Part shown: positions 39,067 through 51,522 of the stretch, one piece after another | Numbering within the stretch: position 1 is the stretch's first letter | How the letters are laid out: every line of letters starts with the position of its first letter | Source: Aphanomyces cochlioides | Lineage: Eukaryota; Oomycota; Saprolegniomycetes; Saprolegniales; Verrucalvaceae | Length of the DNA stretch: 64,000 nucleotides | Reading direction: 5' to 3' | NCBI GenBank assembly: GCA_019828595.1 | Contig: JAHQRK010000015.1 | Span: forward strand, 1,674,001 to 1,738,000 | Made by a program: the position numbers and the translations under genes | Notes under the pieces: model-generated | Told to the model about the DNA's origin: nothing | The model's input: only the letters and a program-made list of their open reading frames with translations | Database searches by the model: none

Positions 39067-40315
39067 ATGCAGCTTTCTCTTGTCTTTGGCGTTGTCGCCG
39101 CGATGGCCGCTTTAAAGCGGCCAATTCGACCACGCTGTCGTACAAGATTTTACAAGTGCCAGATCTTCACTACACGGGCGATCCGACCTACAAATGCAGC
39201 GATCCACCGACGGATGTTCAGGTAATTCGACCTCTTTTGCCACTGGATATGCTCAAAGCTGCGAGCTAGAAATGCACGGAAGCGTACATGACGGACATCT
39301 TGAGCAAAATGCTCGACGACGTCCAGCCCGACTTTGTCGTCTTCACGGGGGATCAAATCGAGTCGCTCATTTATATCCAAGTACGTTAAGCCGAGCTAGC
39401 TCTGTGTGAGTCTCACGTGATCGAGTAGAACAATGCCAAGGCCAACCATGCGATTGATGCGTACTCGGCGCCTGTCATTGTCGCAAACTTCCATGGGCGA
39501 TGGTCTTTGGCAACCATGACGAATCATACATCCCAGTGCGTCGCCACCGAGCCTTCTACCATGTTTGACTCTCTTTTTGCAGGCTATTTCATCCGAGAAG
39601 AAAGTTAGGATCAAGCACATTGAGGAATTGCCATACTCGTCCTCGTCCTATGGTCCTCAGGACATTGGCGGCGTCGGCAATTACGAACTAGCTCTCCAAG
39701 CGCCATCGGATGGGTCGTGGGGCGCTGCTGGCGCGGATGTCCTGCGCATGTATTTCCTCGACACGTTCAAAGACGGCAATGTCAAGGACACCCTGATGAG
39801 CTACTTTAAATCGCTCGCTGCAGCCCACAAGACGAAAGCACCAGCGCTCATGTTTTTCCACATTCCACTGGCCGAGTACAATGAATTCACCGGCCAAGGT
39901 CAAGGCGAGAAGAATGAAAAAGTCTCGGCGACCAAGTCGAACGGACTATTGCAAGCCATGGTCGACAGTAAGTCAAGGAAGGAATAGCTCGATGTTGACG
40001 GCATTTCTGTGTCTAGTGGGCGACGTCAAGGCGGCATTTGTCGGCCACGACCACAAAAACAACTTTTGCTTTTTGAAAACTCCCATCCATTTGTGCTACG
40101 GCGGTGGCGTTGGCTACGGTAGACAAGAGCGACCAGAGTTGGAGATCTCATTGTGAGTAGGAGCGGCGTATGGCGACAAGACGATCCCGAGAATGGCTGG
40201 AGTCATTGAATGGTTTAAGTCGCCCGACGTCGAGTCCATTGTGACGTGGCAGTACAAGCAAAACACAGTCAACACGTATGACAAGTACACGATCTACAAC
40301 CAAGTCCGCTCGTAA
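39067..40315 (+). CDS. calcineurin-like phosphoesterase (secreted purple-acid-phosphatase type), with two apparent 1-nt frameshifts
   Basis: Metallophosphatase fold with its five metal-binding blocks in order: VPDLHY, TGDQIES, FGNHDES, FHIPLAEY and GHDHKNN. Resembles the DCR2 / plant PAP28-29 type. MQLSLVFGVVAAMAAL is a signal peptide. Introns are short and fit (for example joining DVQ to KCTEAYMTD and VGYG to AAYGDKTIP); the stop is at 40313-40315. Two single-base losses interrupt the frame: in the T run at about 39110, between the signal peptide and the mature protein, and in the A run near 39483, before LPWAMVFGNHD. Both are homopolymer contractions, so sequencing error is as likely as decay. 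Confidence 0.7.
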
Positions 40316-40497
40316 AATTAGTCGCGATGTCAAGCTGTGTCGTCCTCTTTGTCTAATAAAGCTGTGAAAATTTAACATTCTCGATTTGTCTCCTCAACTT
40401 GGGCTCTTTAGACAGACAAAATCGAAGTCGACTGACTGCAGATCCATTTTAATGTTCGCTACGTGAGTTGTAAGCGTGGATGACGTTGAGGATGATC

Positions 40498-42203
40498 TTA
40501 CCAGAGGGAGATGTGGCTCGAAACATAATTGGCAAAGACTGAGCTCTGCTTGCGCTCTTCCATGAGTTCCAGCATGTACTGCTTGGCCTCGTCGTGGGTC
40601 ATTTTTCCACCAATGTCTTGGATCTTGTCGAGTGCAAAGTCTGGAAGCTTCGTACTCAATGTTTCCGCAAGCGATCGCAACGACCACGTGGCTTGCTGAG
40701 GTGGCACATTGGCTGTTGACAGGATAGAATTGTCAGGATTGATCAAGAAGAAGCAGACAATCTTTCGGTGGCCGGGTTTGGTTGCATCGGCGAGTTCAAA
40801 CGGTGCAACGCAGTGCTGCATAAAGTTTGGAAAGACAACACAACGGCCTTCTTGCGCTTGGATATGACCGACAACTTGGAGATTGTCATCGCCGTCTGAC
40901 GAGATCCCATAGACCTAGGATTGCAGAATTAGCAGGAATATTTATGGCAAAGACATACGCCCGTGATGGCTGCATGTTCATTTTGCTCATACTCAATCTC
41001 TTCAATGAACGGAGGCGAGAATGCATGGCGAAAAGCGAGCTTGGAGGTTGTAATATTCTCGCAGTCGTAATACAAAATGCCCGTCGCGGCAATGCTTTCG
41101 TTGGTCATGCCTTCAATGTGCCAGGATCCGCCAGGATATTTTGGATTTTCAGGGGTCAATTCAATCGACGCAATCTTGACAATGACTTGGAAGTGTGTTC
41201 CATTCATACCGCGGCGAGGATATTCTTGAAAGTGTTGATACGTGGTGGGCATTTCAGGAATATTCAAGACGACGTTGCTGTCGTCAAATTCATCGAGGAA
41301 CTCGTAAAACTCCTCAGAGTCTTCATCGATCTCGTCAAGGTCAGGGTGTTGCTCCTTTTGGAGTTTCACCCATGCGGCTTTGGCCGTGTCATGGCGATTC
41401 AGTGGCATAATGGTCTCCCAATCTTTCACTGTGATGCGATGCGCAGGATCTACTCCCAGAGATCCCAAAGATCGCTCAAAGAGAGGCACCATTTTTGTCA
41501 AGAGCGATTCCAGCCCTGGATAAATGTCGGCATGGTCTTTTGGATGGATGTTGTTGATATATGACTCTAAGGTAGTGTTGCCTGCTGCGTCGGCTTTGAC
41601 TGGAGTTGGAAGCCATTAGAACTTGCTCGAGATATCCTGTCCGTTAATCTCTGGCCACTCGAGCACTTGATCACCCACCATGGCGTTCGGAGTGTGGGAA
41701 ATGCGCGTGCGGCCGTTGACTGCACAATAGAGCGATGGATGGACAATATCCAGCACTTGGTTGTTTGAATTGGGATGGTAATCGCCTCGAGCACGTGCTT
41801 CATCTTCTAATTTAGCCGCCGCAGATCGAATATCTTGAACTAATGGCGATCCCTTCAACGCATCCGTCATAAATACGCCATGCACTGGCAATGGGATCGG
41901 GATGGTCGAGTCGGGATCTTCAAGATGGCACTTTTGCGCAATATCTTTCAATTCAGCTTCCAGATGGGCGAAATCATTGTCCGAGAGTTGGGATTCCGTC
42001 TTCCACTTGGCCAAAATCGACGCGTCGTTCATCTTTGTCCACCAATTTGGCTTGGCGAGGACTTCACAGAGAATCTCCATGTACTTGAGCTCGTTCAGCG
42101 TGTACGCCTTGTCAAACGTAACGTAGGCGTACTTGTTGTCCTTGTACGATGTCGGGCGCCAGAACTGCATCATTTTCGTCTTTGAAGTCGTCGATTCCGC
42201 CAT
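40498..42203 (-). pseudogene. DUF4246 protein, copy a, with one nonsense codon
   Basis: Full-length DUF4246 gene of two exons (42203-40959 and 40914-40498; 44-nt intron). Family landmarks: MQFWRPTSYKDNKYAYVTFD near the start, YCAVNGRTRIS, QVIVKIASIELTPENPKYPG, SWHIEGMTNESIAATGILYY, DCENITTSKLAFRH, and in exon 2 QHCVAPFELADATKPGHRK and the conserved end SHISLW. At 41616-41618 a TAA replaces the Gln codon found in the paralogues between DISSKF and WLPTPV. Everything after it stays open and conserved, so the mutation is recent, or the codon is a base-call error. The start is the Met before AESTTSK; the frame is open upstream to 42365. Confidence 0.8.
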
Positions 42204-42365
42204 CGCACGCGGCACTTTGATGAACTCTGTGGTTGTCAAATTGCAAAATGCAATCTTTTCATATTTGGAGTGAAAATCCTGACATTGAATGAGTGATGGT
42301 CGTCCAGTGAGTGAACGCCATTGTAAAAACAAGATAATACATACATTCAGCAATGCTGGAGTCAC

Positions 42366-42810
42366 AGTGACATATCCTCACATCTCTTATTTCTCAATGT
42401 TCTGTATAAGTTTATATAGTTGTTTGAGCGTTCCGTGACAATAACGACCTTAAAATACTATTATCTGTGATATCGGATATTGAGAGTTCGGGTGGATTCA
42501 TGCATTGAAATATGAAAATTCACTTTTTGAAACTGCGAAAGATACAACCATGACTTCGCACTCGAGAGATGAGAAAATGGACCAAAAGAAGCGTTTCTGG
42601 TGGTTTGCTGGCCTTGAAATGAATTTTGTGGGTCTTTCCCGTCTTTGAAATGCTCTCAATGGCATTATCATGACCTTAAACTAGACTGACTCGTTATTTA
42701 TCGTTGCTGACGTGTATTGAAGGTATATGAAGATGGTCGTTGCCATGCATGGGGGACAGCTTAATGCTCGCTACACGTGCCACTGAGGGTGAATTTAGTG
42801 CATGGTAATC
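42366..42810. other. intergenic between DUF4246 copies a and b
   Basis: Upstream region of copy a and downstream flank of copy b. No gene. Nothing repeated with the other intergenic spacers could be seen beyond the gene ends. Confidence 0.4.
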
Positions 42811-44493
42811 CTACCAGAGGGAGATTTCACTCGTCAAGTACTGGGCGAACACCGAGCTCTTTTTCCGCTCCTCCATGAGACCCACCATGTGCTTCTTGGC
42901 CTCGTCGTGGGTCATCATGCCAGACAAGTCTTGAACTGACTGAAGCGCAACGTCGGGAAGTTTACTGCTGAGTGCTTTTTCCATGGATCTCAGTGACCAC
43001 GTCGCTTGCTGAGGCGGCACATTCGCCGTCGAGAGGGTCGAGTTGTCAGGATTCACCAAGAAGAAGCACACGATCTTTCGGTGGCCTGGCTTGGTTGGAT
43101 CCGCAAGCTCGAAAGGTGCCACGCAATGCTGCAAACAGTTTGGAAAGACCACAATTCGACCTTCTTCAGCTTGGACGTGCCCGACGACTTGGAGATTTTC
43201 ATGACCCTCTCGAGTAATCCCATAGACCTACAAAACGCTTTGAGTTGATGAATCATTCGATCAGCGCACTCCAGTGATGGCGGCATGCTCGTCTTGTTCA
43301 TAACCAATCGACTCGATGTATTGTGAATCAAAGATATGTCGAAATGCGAGCTTGGACGTCGTGATATTCTCGCAGTCGTAGTACAAAATCCCCGTCGCGG
43401 CGATGCTTTCGTTGGTCATGCCTTCGACGTGCCAGGATCCACCAGTGTACTTTGGATTGTCAGGCGTCAATTCAATCGAGGCAATCTTGACAATGACTTG
43501 CAAATTCTTTCCAGCCAAAGGACGGCGAGGATATTCTTGCTGGTAATCAAATGTACTTGGCAATTGAGGAATGTTGAGAACGACGTTCTTGTCGGTGAAA
43601 TTCTCGAAGAAGTTTCTCCTTTGCGCTTGGAATTCTTCCGACTGAGTTTCCTCAGCAGGAACATCTTTGGTCATCTCGGCCCACTTGGCTTTGGCACTTT
43701 CATATCGACCGAGAGGCATAATCTCGTACCAACTTCTAATCTTGATGCGGAGGTTTGGCACCACGTCGTTCGACCCCAGAGTCAGCTCGAAGAGCGGCAG
43801 CATGGTTGAGAAGAGAGATTCCAACGCGGTGTACATCCCAGCATGGTCCGTTGGGTGAATATTGTTGATATACGATCCAAAGCTAGCTTTGCCTTTATCG
43901 TCGACTTTGACAGGCGTTGGAAGCCATTGGAACTTGTCAGAGATGTCGTATGCGCCAATCTTTGGCCAGTCGAGCACTTGGTCACCGACGAGAGCATTGA
44001 CAGTTTGAGAGATTCGCGTGCGGCCATTCACAGCACAATATAGCGAGGGATGGACAATATCTAGCACTTGATTGTTCGATCCAGGATGGAAATCACCACG
44101 AGCGCGAGCTTCTTCTTCCAATTTGATGGCCGCAGATCGAATGGCTTCATGCAACGTCGATTGCTTCAACTTGTCCGTCGTGAAGACTCCAACGACGGGC
44201 GATGGAACCGTCCCAGCCGACGTTGGATCGCTGAGATTCCACGAGTGAGCAATATCTTTCAATTCGGCTTCAAGGAAGGCGAAATCATTGTCTGAGAGCT
44301 GCGACTCGGCTTTCCACTTGGCCAAAATCGTCGCATCATTCATCTTGATCCACCAACTTGGCTTGGCCAGCACTTGGCAAAGGATGTCCATGTATTTGAG
44401 CTCATTCAGCGAGTATGGCGTGTCAAAGATGGCGTACGCGTATGGATTGTCCTCGTACGACTTTGGTCTCCAGAATTGCGTCGCTTCAGCCAT
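42811..44493 (-). CDS. DUF4246 family protein, copy b (intact)
   Basis: 546 aa in two exons: 44493-43270 and 43227-42811, with a 42-nt intron (GTGCGC...TTGTAG) that joins AAITG to VYGITREGHEN. The only copy in the window with no break. DUF4246 proteins are common in fungi and oomycetes and are uncharacterised. The C-terminal half has an HxE pair (WHVEGM) and a downstream His followed by Arg (CLQHCVAPFEL...PGHRKI), reminiscent of the metal and co-substrate residues of cupin-fold Fe/2OG dioxygenases; this is an inference from spacing. No signal peptide or membrane helix. Confidence 0.85.
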
Positions 44494-44899
44494 TGCTTGT
44501 TAAATTGAAACTGCCCCCATGTTCCTGAGCAAAATGCATATTGCTGTGAGTGATGGTACAACTTGGAAATGATGGTCTGTTTAGAATTTTGGTGGTCAAA
44601 ATGCATCAGAATGCTGGAAAGAGGACGACTCATTCGGGTTTAGAGAGGAAAAAGGCAATATTATAGGCGGCAGACACCTACCAGAATGACATCCATACGC
44701 CAATACGGCGTGGATAGACCACAAGAAAGAAGGGGGGGCTCTATTGAGTTCTCTTCTTGTTATTCACGACGTGGAAGACGACAGAGGATGAATTCGATTC
44801 CAGATTTTATCAAAAGATTTAGAGCAATGACGATTGTGCTAGGATTAGATTAATGCTCGCTACAGATGGATTTCATGCAAAGGCTGCGATGAAAGGTCT
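44494..44899. other. spacer between DUF4246 copies b and c
   Basis: Upstream region of copy b with no gene. AT-moderate; short frames are shadows. Confidence 0.4.
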
Positions 44900-45456
44900 T
44901 ACCAGAGGGAGATTTCGTTTTTCAAGTACGTGGCAAACACCGAGCTCTTCGTCCGCTCCTCCATGAGCTCGAGCATGTACTGCTTGGCCTCTTCATGGGT
45001 CATTTTTCTTCTGATATCTTGGATCTTCTCCAGTACAAAGACTGGAAGCTTCGAGCTGAATGCTTCCTACATCGATCTAAAGGACCATGTGGCTTGTTGT
45101 GGTGGCACATTGGCGGTTGAAGGAATCTGGTGGTCCGGATTGATCAAGAAAAAGCAGACGATCTTTCGATGGCCAGGCTTGGCTGGATCCGCGAGCTCGA
45201 AAGGGGCGACGCAATGCTGCATAAAGTTTGGAAAAACGACACATCGCCCTTCCTGCGCTTGGATATTCCCGACGACTTGGATGTTGTCGCCATCGTTAGT
45301 GATGCCATATACCTACAACAGACTTAAGCTGATAAAACAATCGATCTCATATACTCCAGTGATGGCAGTGTGCTCGTTTTGTTCATACTCAATCGTTTCG
45401 AAAAATTCAGCGTCAATGTCAACGTCAAAGACATGGCGAAATGTGAGCTTGGACGT

Positions 45457-45703
45457 TGTGCTGTTTCCCTGAAACCACCGCGTTTCGTCAACTCAAACAC
45501 ACAGATAGGGGAGTGTCGCCTCCCGTGAATATGCACTTGATTGACTTGCGCAGTAGCTAGCAAAACACAGACTGAGACTAAGATCTAAATCTCATCTTCT
45601 CTTCCTTGACTGGTGCAATTCACTGGCGGCAGACACTCGGCTGTTCAGAGAACAAGCCTGTGACGTGGCGGAGCATGGCTGAACCACGCCACCGCACACA
45701 TCA
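45457..45703 (-). repeat. 3' LTR (247 bp)
   Basis: Plus-strand start TGTGCTGTTTCCC and end CACACATCA. Lacks a 96-bp segment that is present in the 5' LTR, most simply a deletion between CTTGAC and TGCAATTC. Confidence 0.9.
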
Positions 45704-45714
45704 CCCCCCAAGCC
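45704..45714 (-). other. polypurine tract
   Basis: Read on the minus strand, GGCTTGGGGGG directly precedes the 3' LTR; this is the expected primer site for plus-strand DNA synthesis. Confidence 0.7.
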
Positions 45715-45752
45715 ATGCTCCGCAAGGAAACATGCTTGGTTGAAACCCTGAG

Positions 45753-48700
45753 CTACTTCGCCATCGCAGCCTCAAGGTCTTCTCGTGCTTTCTTGGTCTG
45801 GATCGTCTTCGCGTACGCTCGCACCACTGCAGGACATTCGCGCATCAGCTTGCTGAGCAGCTCCCATGAGGCTTCGATGTCTTCAAGGCCTTCCCATTGT
45901 ACAAGCAGGGCATACTCATCAGCGTCTCGATCGATCTTGTGCTGCAGAATAGCGCTAACCTTCAATAGAATACCTTGTTCTGAGATGTGCTCGAGTAATT
46001 CTTCCGTGACTTGGAAGCTTTCTTCAGCATACAGCTTGATCCTTGACAGATGGGCTTGACGTCGCTCCTTCGTGAGTAGATGTTCGATTTCGACTGAATA
46101 CTCGCCAACTTCTGTCACTCGATAGGGTTCAAGCCATGTCACGAGAAGCTTCGGATGATGATTCTCGTCGACTCTTGACCATAGGACGTAGTCGCCTTCG
46201 CACACATTGCAGGCTTCAGCGTTCGCAGTCGCAGCCGTTGCTTTCTGTGTACGTGTTTCGTTCTTCTGGAGGACTTGCTTGTGCATCGCTTGTAGACTCA
46301 GTCGCAGTTCTTCGAGGCTGCGTCGGACATCGACGCTGGATAGCTCGACGTCACGAAGTCCTTCATCGAGATCTAGTACAATCACATCCAAAGGTGTAGT
46401 GGGTTCCAATCCTGTAAAGAGCTCCATAGGCGACTTGTTTGCGAGGGATGGCACTGGTGTCTGATTGAGATTCGCTTGCACCACCTGCAGTAGATAATCC
46501 CATTGATGGTCGGCCAAACGGAATTCGCGCAGCATCACTCGCATGACTTGTAGTATGTCGCGGTTCATTCGCTCGACTGTTCCGTTGCGCCAGGGACAAT
46601 ACGTTAGAGTGAAATCATGATGAACCTTGAACTTGTGGGCCAGTGCTTTCACAGCCACGTTCTTGAAATGAGGTCCTTGATCGCTGATCCACACTCTTGG
46701 CATTCCGAATCGCTTCGCCCAGTTCACAATCGCATCAACGCACACTTGACTTGTAGGCGCATCGCATGCAACGAGTTCGCAAAAGTGTGTCAAGTCGTCC
46801 TTGAGTACCAACACGTACTTCGCCCCACCTAAAGAGTTTCCCATAAAGAGATAATCAAAATGTAGCCCTTCGTTTCTTCGCTTCGCGTGCCAAATCGGTG
46901 CATACGGTCTGTGCACCACTCTCCCCCCTTTCACATGAGGACATTGAAGGCATCCAGCGATAAACTTTCCAGCCAGGTCTTGCAGCCGCTCGATCCAAAA
47001 TAATCGCTTGAGATGGTTGACCAGCACGGCTTGTCCACGATGACCCATGCTTCCACAGTGTGCCACAACCAAAATGCGTTGAATCAATTCTTTGGCCGCT
47101 GTTGGGATCCAAATTCGGCCCTCGACAACCCATGGTTGGTCGTCAGAGGTCCGTAGCGCACGCGTCGGTCTTGCTGCTGCATGTAGCGCTTGAGCTTGGG
47201 TAATGTCTTCAATACATGGCCAAACAAACTTTTCGTCATCGAGCGGTCGTAAAACATTTCGCTTCGGCGCTGGTCTTGGACTCTTGTTCTTCCGTTTCTT
47301 CGTCCATCTAGCCGCCATGACCTTCTGGGTCGCCTTGCCTATAGCCGGCAGACCCCATCGACTCATCATGTCCGCCCATAAGTTGTGGATGCCGTCGATG
47401 TGCTCGATTGTATAACGATATCTGCCAATGATTCCAGCCCAACGCATGAGCTTGCCTCGCGTGTGTTCAGGCCATTCTTTGCCGGGAGCAAAAATGTGGA
47501 TGAGGTTCTTGTGATCGCAGTACATCCTAAAGCCGTCGGGACGCATGAGTAGATAGTTGATTTTCTCGCATGCACGCGCGATAGGGTACGCTTCCTTCTC
47601 GATCATTGACCACGACTTCTGCGCTCCAGTAAACATTCCAGATTGGCAAACGAGCATTTCATGCTGATGTTCGTGTATCGCCTTCTCTTCGTCGATCTTG
47701 TCAACCTGCGTAACAATAATAGACCATCCTCAATCGCTGGCATCTGTGAACAGGCACAGCGTGGCGTCAGCACGTGGGTGCGACAAGTCCACCGCCGCCC
47801 GCATCTTGGACTTCACAGCATCGAATGCAGCTTTTTCACCTTCAGTGAGCTCGATCTTGATGCCCGAGGCGATTCGCTTCTTCTTCACTTTGCCTTCAAG
47901 AGCATTGTTCAGCGCTTGTTGTAGAGGTTCCACCGTCATCGCATATTGCGTGATTGAATCGCGGATCCAGTTTGCGGCGCACACAATTTGTTGCAGGTCG
48001 CCAGCGTTCTTGGGGTATGGGATCGCGCATAGTTGTTCAATTCGTTCCGGGTCTTGCTTGACTCCTTCACCGCTAAGTATTCGCCCGCACCACTTGACTT
48101 CCTTCGTGAGTAGCACGGTCTTCGACGGCGATAGCTTGAAACCATAACGATCCACTAATCCACAGAACTTGTGCACTGTTTCGAGATACTCTTCTGCGTC
48201 CTTGGCAAACACTAGGATGTCGTCAATCCAAACAAGCAGGTGCTTCAACAGCAGAGGAGCGTAGCACTCCTCGCTCGTCGCTTGCACGTATAAAGCTGAA
48301 TCGACGTGGCCTTGCATGACGCGATCAGGTGTGTAGACGCATCCGTTCAACATGAATGAGAGCATGCCGCGACTGTCTTCGTGCAACGGAAACTGCCAGA
48401 AGCACTTGGGTAGATCGAACACTCCCATCGCTTGCATTCCCTTGAGATGTTGCGTAATTGTCGCTTGAAACGGCATTGTGCCCGCTTTCGGCTCTGTCTG
48501 TTGACCACTCGATAGTCGTTCGTTAGTCTAAAATGTTTCAATACATCATCGTCAGTCCATTTGTCCGCCGTCTTCAATGACTTTCGTCCTTCAGGCTTCA
48601 TGACTGGGTTGACAGGACTGCACCACGCTGACTGTTGGTTGCGCTTGATGACTCCAGCGTCCATCAACTCTTGAGCAAATAGCTGCAAAAATCTTTCGTC

Positions 48701-50296
48701 CAGCGGATTGTTCTTCCTTCCTTTGCATCGGTATGGAACACATCCAGCTTTGGGTGTCACCCGCAATGGCTTGACCTTCGCAGGGGGATCTGACTCATTG
48801 AACTTGATTCTCCAGATGACGTATTCGATCAGCACTTTCCACATATGCGCAGCCAGCTCTTGTGGGAAACCGTTCTTCACAGCACTCACCACCATCTCCT
48901 GTAGAGCTTCTTCAAGCTTGTTCTTGGCCGCGGGTAATCGCAACTGTATCGAATAGACTCGCACGTTCTTGACTGTTCTGTTTCTTGTTCGAGACACTCG
49001 CGTATCGCCATCTTGACTACATAGGTCCGACTCGCGCATACCGGCGTCATCAAACATCCACCGAGACACACAACTACCGCCGTCATGACTGCTTTGGCCC
49101 GACTTGCGCGTATCGATGTCATCAGTCTTCGAGTAAGACATACGACTACCGACGTCATGACCTCGAGGGCCAGACACTCGCGTATCGACGTCATCACTCG
49201 GCGCACGAGACAATCGCATACCGACGTCATGACCACTAGGGTCAGACATACGCGTATCGTCGTCATCGTGTTCTTCTCTTTGAGTCGCTCTCCACATGCG
49301 GTCTTCCTCTTCTTCGACATCGCTGGTCGACTTCCGCGCACATACTATGCCGGCGTCAGACTCAGCACCCAGATCGTCGCCGTCCGCTTCACGCTGCTGA
49401 ATCGCGACTTGCTCCAACCACCGATCAATATCGAGCCCGATCGATTTGAGTGTGTCGTGGGAAGCTAGGAATTCGTCGCCTTCTTCAACAATGTAGCACA
49501 CTTGCCTTCCAAGGATCTTGACCATTCCCGCTGCTGTTTGCAAACTGAGTCTCAGTTCGACATAGGACTTCGTTTCAAATTGCATGTCGTTGCATCCTGT
49601 TCCACTGATAGGTTCAGCCAGCGTCACGATCTTCACGCTTGGTCGCTCCTTGATGAGTGCATCCACCATTCGTCTTGGAATAATGTTCTGATCGGCGCCG
49701 GTATCTGGACAGTAGGGCACTTCAAGCGCATCGTTCAGCACGATCAATCGCTCTTCTTCCTCTGTTTCGTTCGTCGCAGCGGCTCTTGCCTTTAGCCAAG
49801 CACGCTGGACCTTCGGCTTCTTCTTGTTGTTCCGCTTGAATCGATTTATCGCATTCTTTCCTTTGCGGTACCCTCGGAGTTGTAAGTTCGGACTGTTTTC
49901 CGGGCACTCGTTCGACTTGTGTCCCGGCTTCTGACATGCATAGCAGACTATGTTGCCTTCGCGATAACCAGGCTTGTCTGTCCTCGCTTGCGTGTCCTTG
50001 GGTTCATACTTGTCGTTCCTAAAGGGTGAGTTCGAATTGCCTGACCCGTAGCCACCAGCGGGGCCACGGCGATCAGGCCTTGCCGAATTTCGATTGTAGC
50101 GCGTGTTCTCCCAGACTCTTCGTCTTTCTTCTGCGCGCTGCTTGCGTTCTTCATGATCGCGGAGTAGGTCATACGCTTGCTCTTCAGCATACTGGCTTCT
50201 TGCTCCAACGACTCCCTTTTCGTTACCCCAGCCCGTGACCTTGTCAAAATGCACTTTGACTGGCGTTCCTCGTCGTAGCTTGATATCGCTGTTGGT
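45753..50296 (-). pseudogene. Gag C-terminus/Pol polyprotein of the Ty3/gypsy element, with two breaks
   Basis: Open in the same frame as Gag after one TAG. Order: CCHC knuckle (CYACQKPGHKSNEC), aspartic protease (PYCPDTGADQNIIP), reverse transcriptase with catalytic VWIDDILVFAKD, RNase H (LCLFTDASD onward, and KEAYPIARACEKI), integrase with HHCC zinc domain (HCGSMGHRG...CLQCP) and DDE core (HFDYLFMG, SDQGPHFKN, NGTVERMNRD), and a C-terminal chromodomain (ILQHKIDRDADEYALLVQWE). Breaks: a one-base shift near 48499-48501 just before the reverse transcriptase fingers, and an in-frame TGA near 47730 directly after LCLFTDASD. Functional polyprotein is not expected. Confidence 0.88.
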
Positions 50297-51472
50297 CTAC
50301 CCTATCGGCGGGCTTCGCTTCTTGCTGACCAGGCCTTCTTGTTGCGCCAGTCGGTCCGACGCTTCGATGCGGTCCATTTGTTCGCGCACAACTTTGGCAA
50401 ATTTGACGATCGTGGAGACTGGTTCGCGTTTGATCTGGTCTCGCACTAGATTTGACAGTCCAGGTGGGTCGATTCGGTAGACCACTGCTTTCAGAAACAT
50501 CTTCAGACTTCCCTTCACTTCGAGGTCTTCCTTCAATGCGTATCTGTCAATGACATCGTTGACTTGCATCATGAATAGGCCTAGACGACTGGCAACCGAG
50601 CCTGTAGCCGGCATCCGCAGATCGTGGCAGTAGTCTTCTAGATCAGCTTCAGTAATTCCAAATGAATGAGAGGGTGTGTTCAGAATCTCTTCAATTCTTT
50701 CGCGCAGCCGCTGTTCCGTGATGTCGGGTTCGAACCAGATCGTTTCACACATGGCACGCAGCAGACTTGGATCGCAGGACTCGATGTATCCGACCATTTG
50801 GCTCTTCGCATTGCCCGCATGTCTGCACTTGTCTCGGAGCAGCCGTTCGTACTCCAGGCGCTTCTTCTTCAATTCGACTAGGAACTTGCGATCAAAGTTC
50901 GTGATCCGCGGGTACTTGATATCTGTAACAACCACGGTTAAATACATTCGATGATTGCGCCGCATGAGTTCTTTGTTCTTGCGCTTTAGTTCCGCCTTCT
51001 TCGCTTGCGCTTTCAGATACTTACGCTGGTTGTATTCATCGGTGTCTTCGCCGCTGAGGGATGTGACGGAGGAATCTGACTCTGCGCGACGGAAATTCGG
51101 TCCATATTTCTCGATCTTGCGGCGTTCACGTCGTTCTCGATTGATCCGATTCTGTTCCCGCATTTCGAGGAGCTTACGCGTCTTCTCGTCCAGGTCACGG
51201 TCATCATCTTCGTCTTCGGAAATGTAGAAATTGCTCATGTCCTTGACTTCGCCGTCTGAACTGTCCGTTGAACTGTCTTCAGAGCTGCCTTCAGAACTCC
51301 CTTTATCGTCCGCGTTGTCCCCTCTTGTCGCATCTTCTCGCCCGGCCGCCGCTTCCTCAGGTTCACCTAGACCGTCATTGCCTTGCGGCAAGACAGTCCC
51401 AGAGTGTTCCATCTCAGTGCAAATTTCAAACTGTCCTACCTTGTGTTCCTCTTCAGTTCCGGTTGGATCCAT
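50297..51472 (-). CDS. Gag (capsid part) of the Ty3/gypsy element
   Basis: First true ATG is at 51472 (MDPTGTEEEHKVGQ); the open frame reaches back into the LTR. About 390 aa: an acidic Ser-rich N-terminus, a basic helical stretch with many Arg/Lys, and a helical capsid-like region (SHSFGITEADLEDYCHDL, then RLGLFMMQVNDVIDRYALK). It ends at a TAG (50297-50299) after KKRSPPIG, while the zinc knuckle lies in the same frame 3' of it. The stop could be a read-through signal or a nonsense mutation. Confidence 0.75.
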   Translation of the reverse strand: MDPTGTEEEHKVGQFEICTEMEHSGTVLPQGNDGLGEPEEAAAGREDATRGDNADDKGSSEGSSEDSSTDSSDGEVKDMSNFYISEDEDDDRDLDEKTRKLLEMREQNRINRERRERRKIEKYGPNFRRAESDSSVTSLSGEDTDEYNQRKYLKAQAKKAELKRKNKELMRRNHRMYLTVVVTDIKYPRITNFDRKFLVELKKKRLEYERLLRDKCRHAGNAKSQMVGYIESCDPSLLRAMCETIWFEPDITEQRLRERIEEILNTPSHSFGITEADLEDYCHDLRMPATGSVASRLGLFMMQVNDVIDRYALKEDLEVKGSLKMFLKAVVYRIDPPGLSNLVRDQIKREPVSTIVKFAKVVREQMDRIEASDRLAQQEGLVSKKRSPPIG

Positions 51473-51522
51473 GGTATCCGGATAACCAAAGGTGCTCGGT
51501 ACACTATCGCTAAAGTATACTT

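Noticed and set aside
49000..49260. Repeated RVSxxxxHDxDTR/GVR-type units in the retroelement Pol (49000-49260), considered as a tandem-repeat protein
   Set aside because: They are about 39-bp imperfect repeats in the linker after the protease and are part of the polyprotein, not a separate gene.
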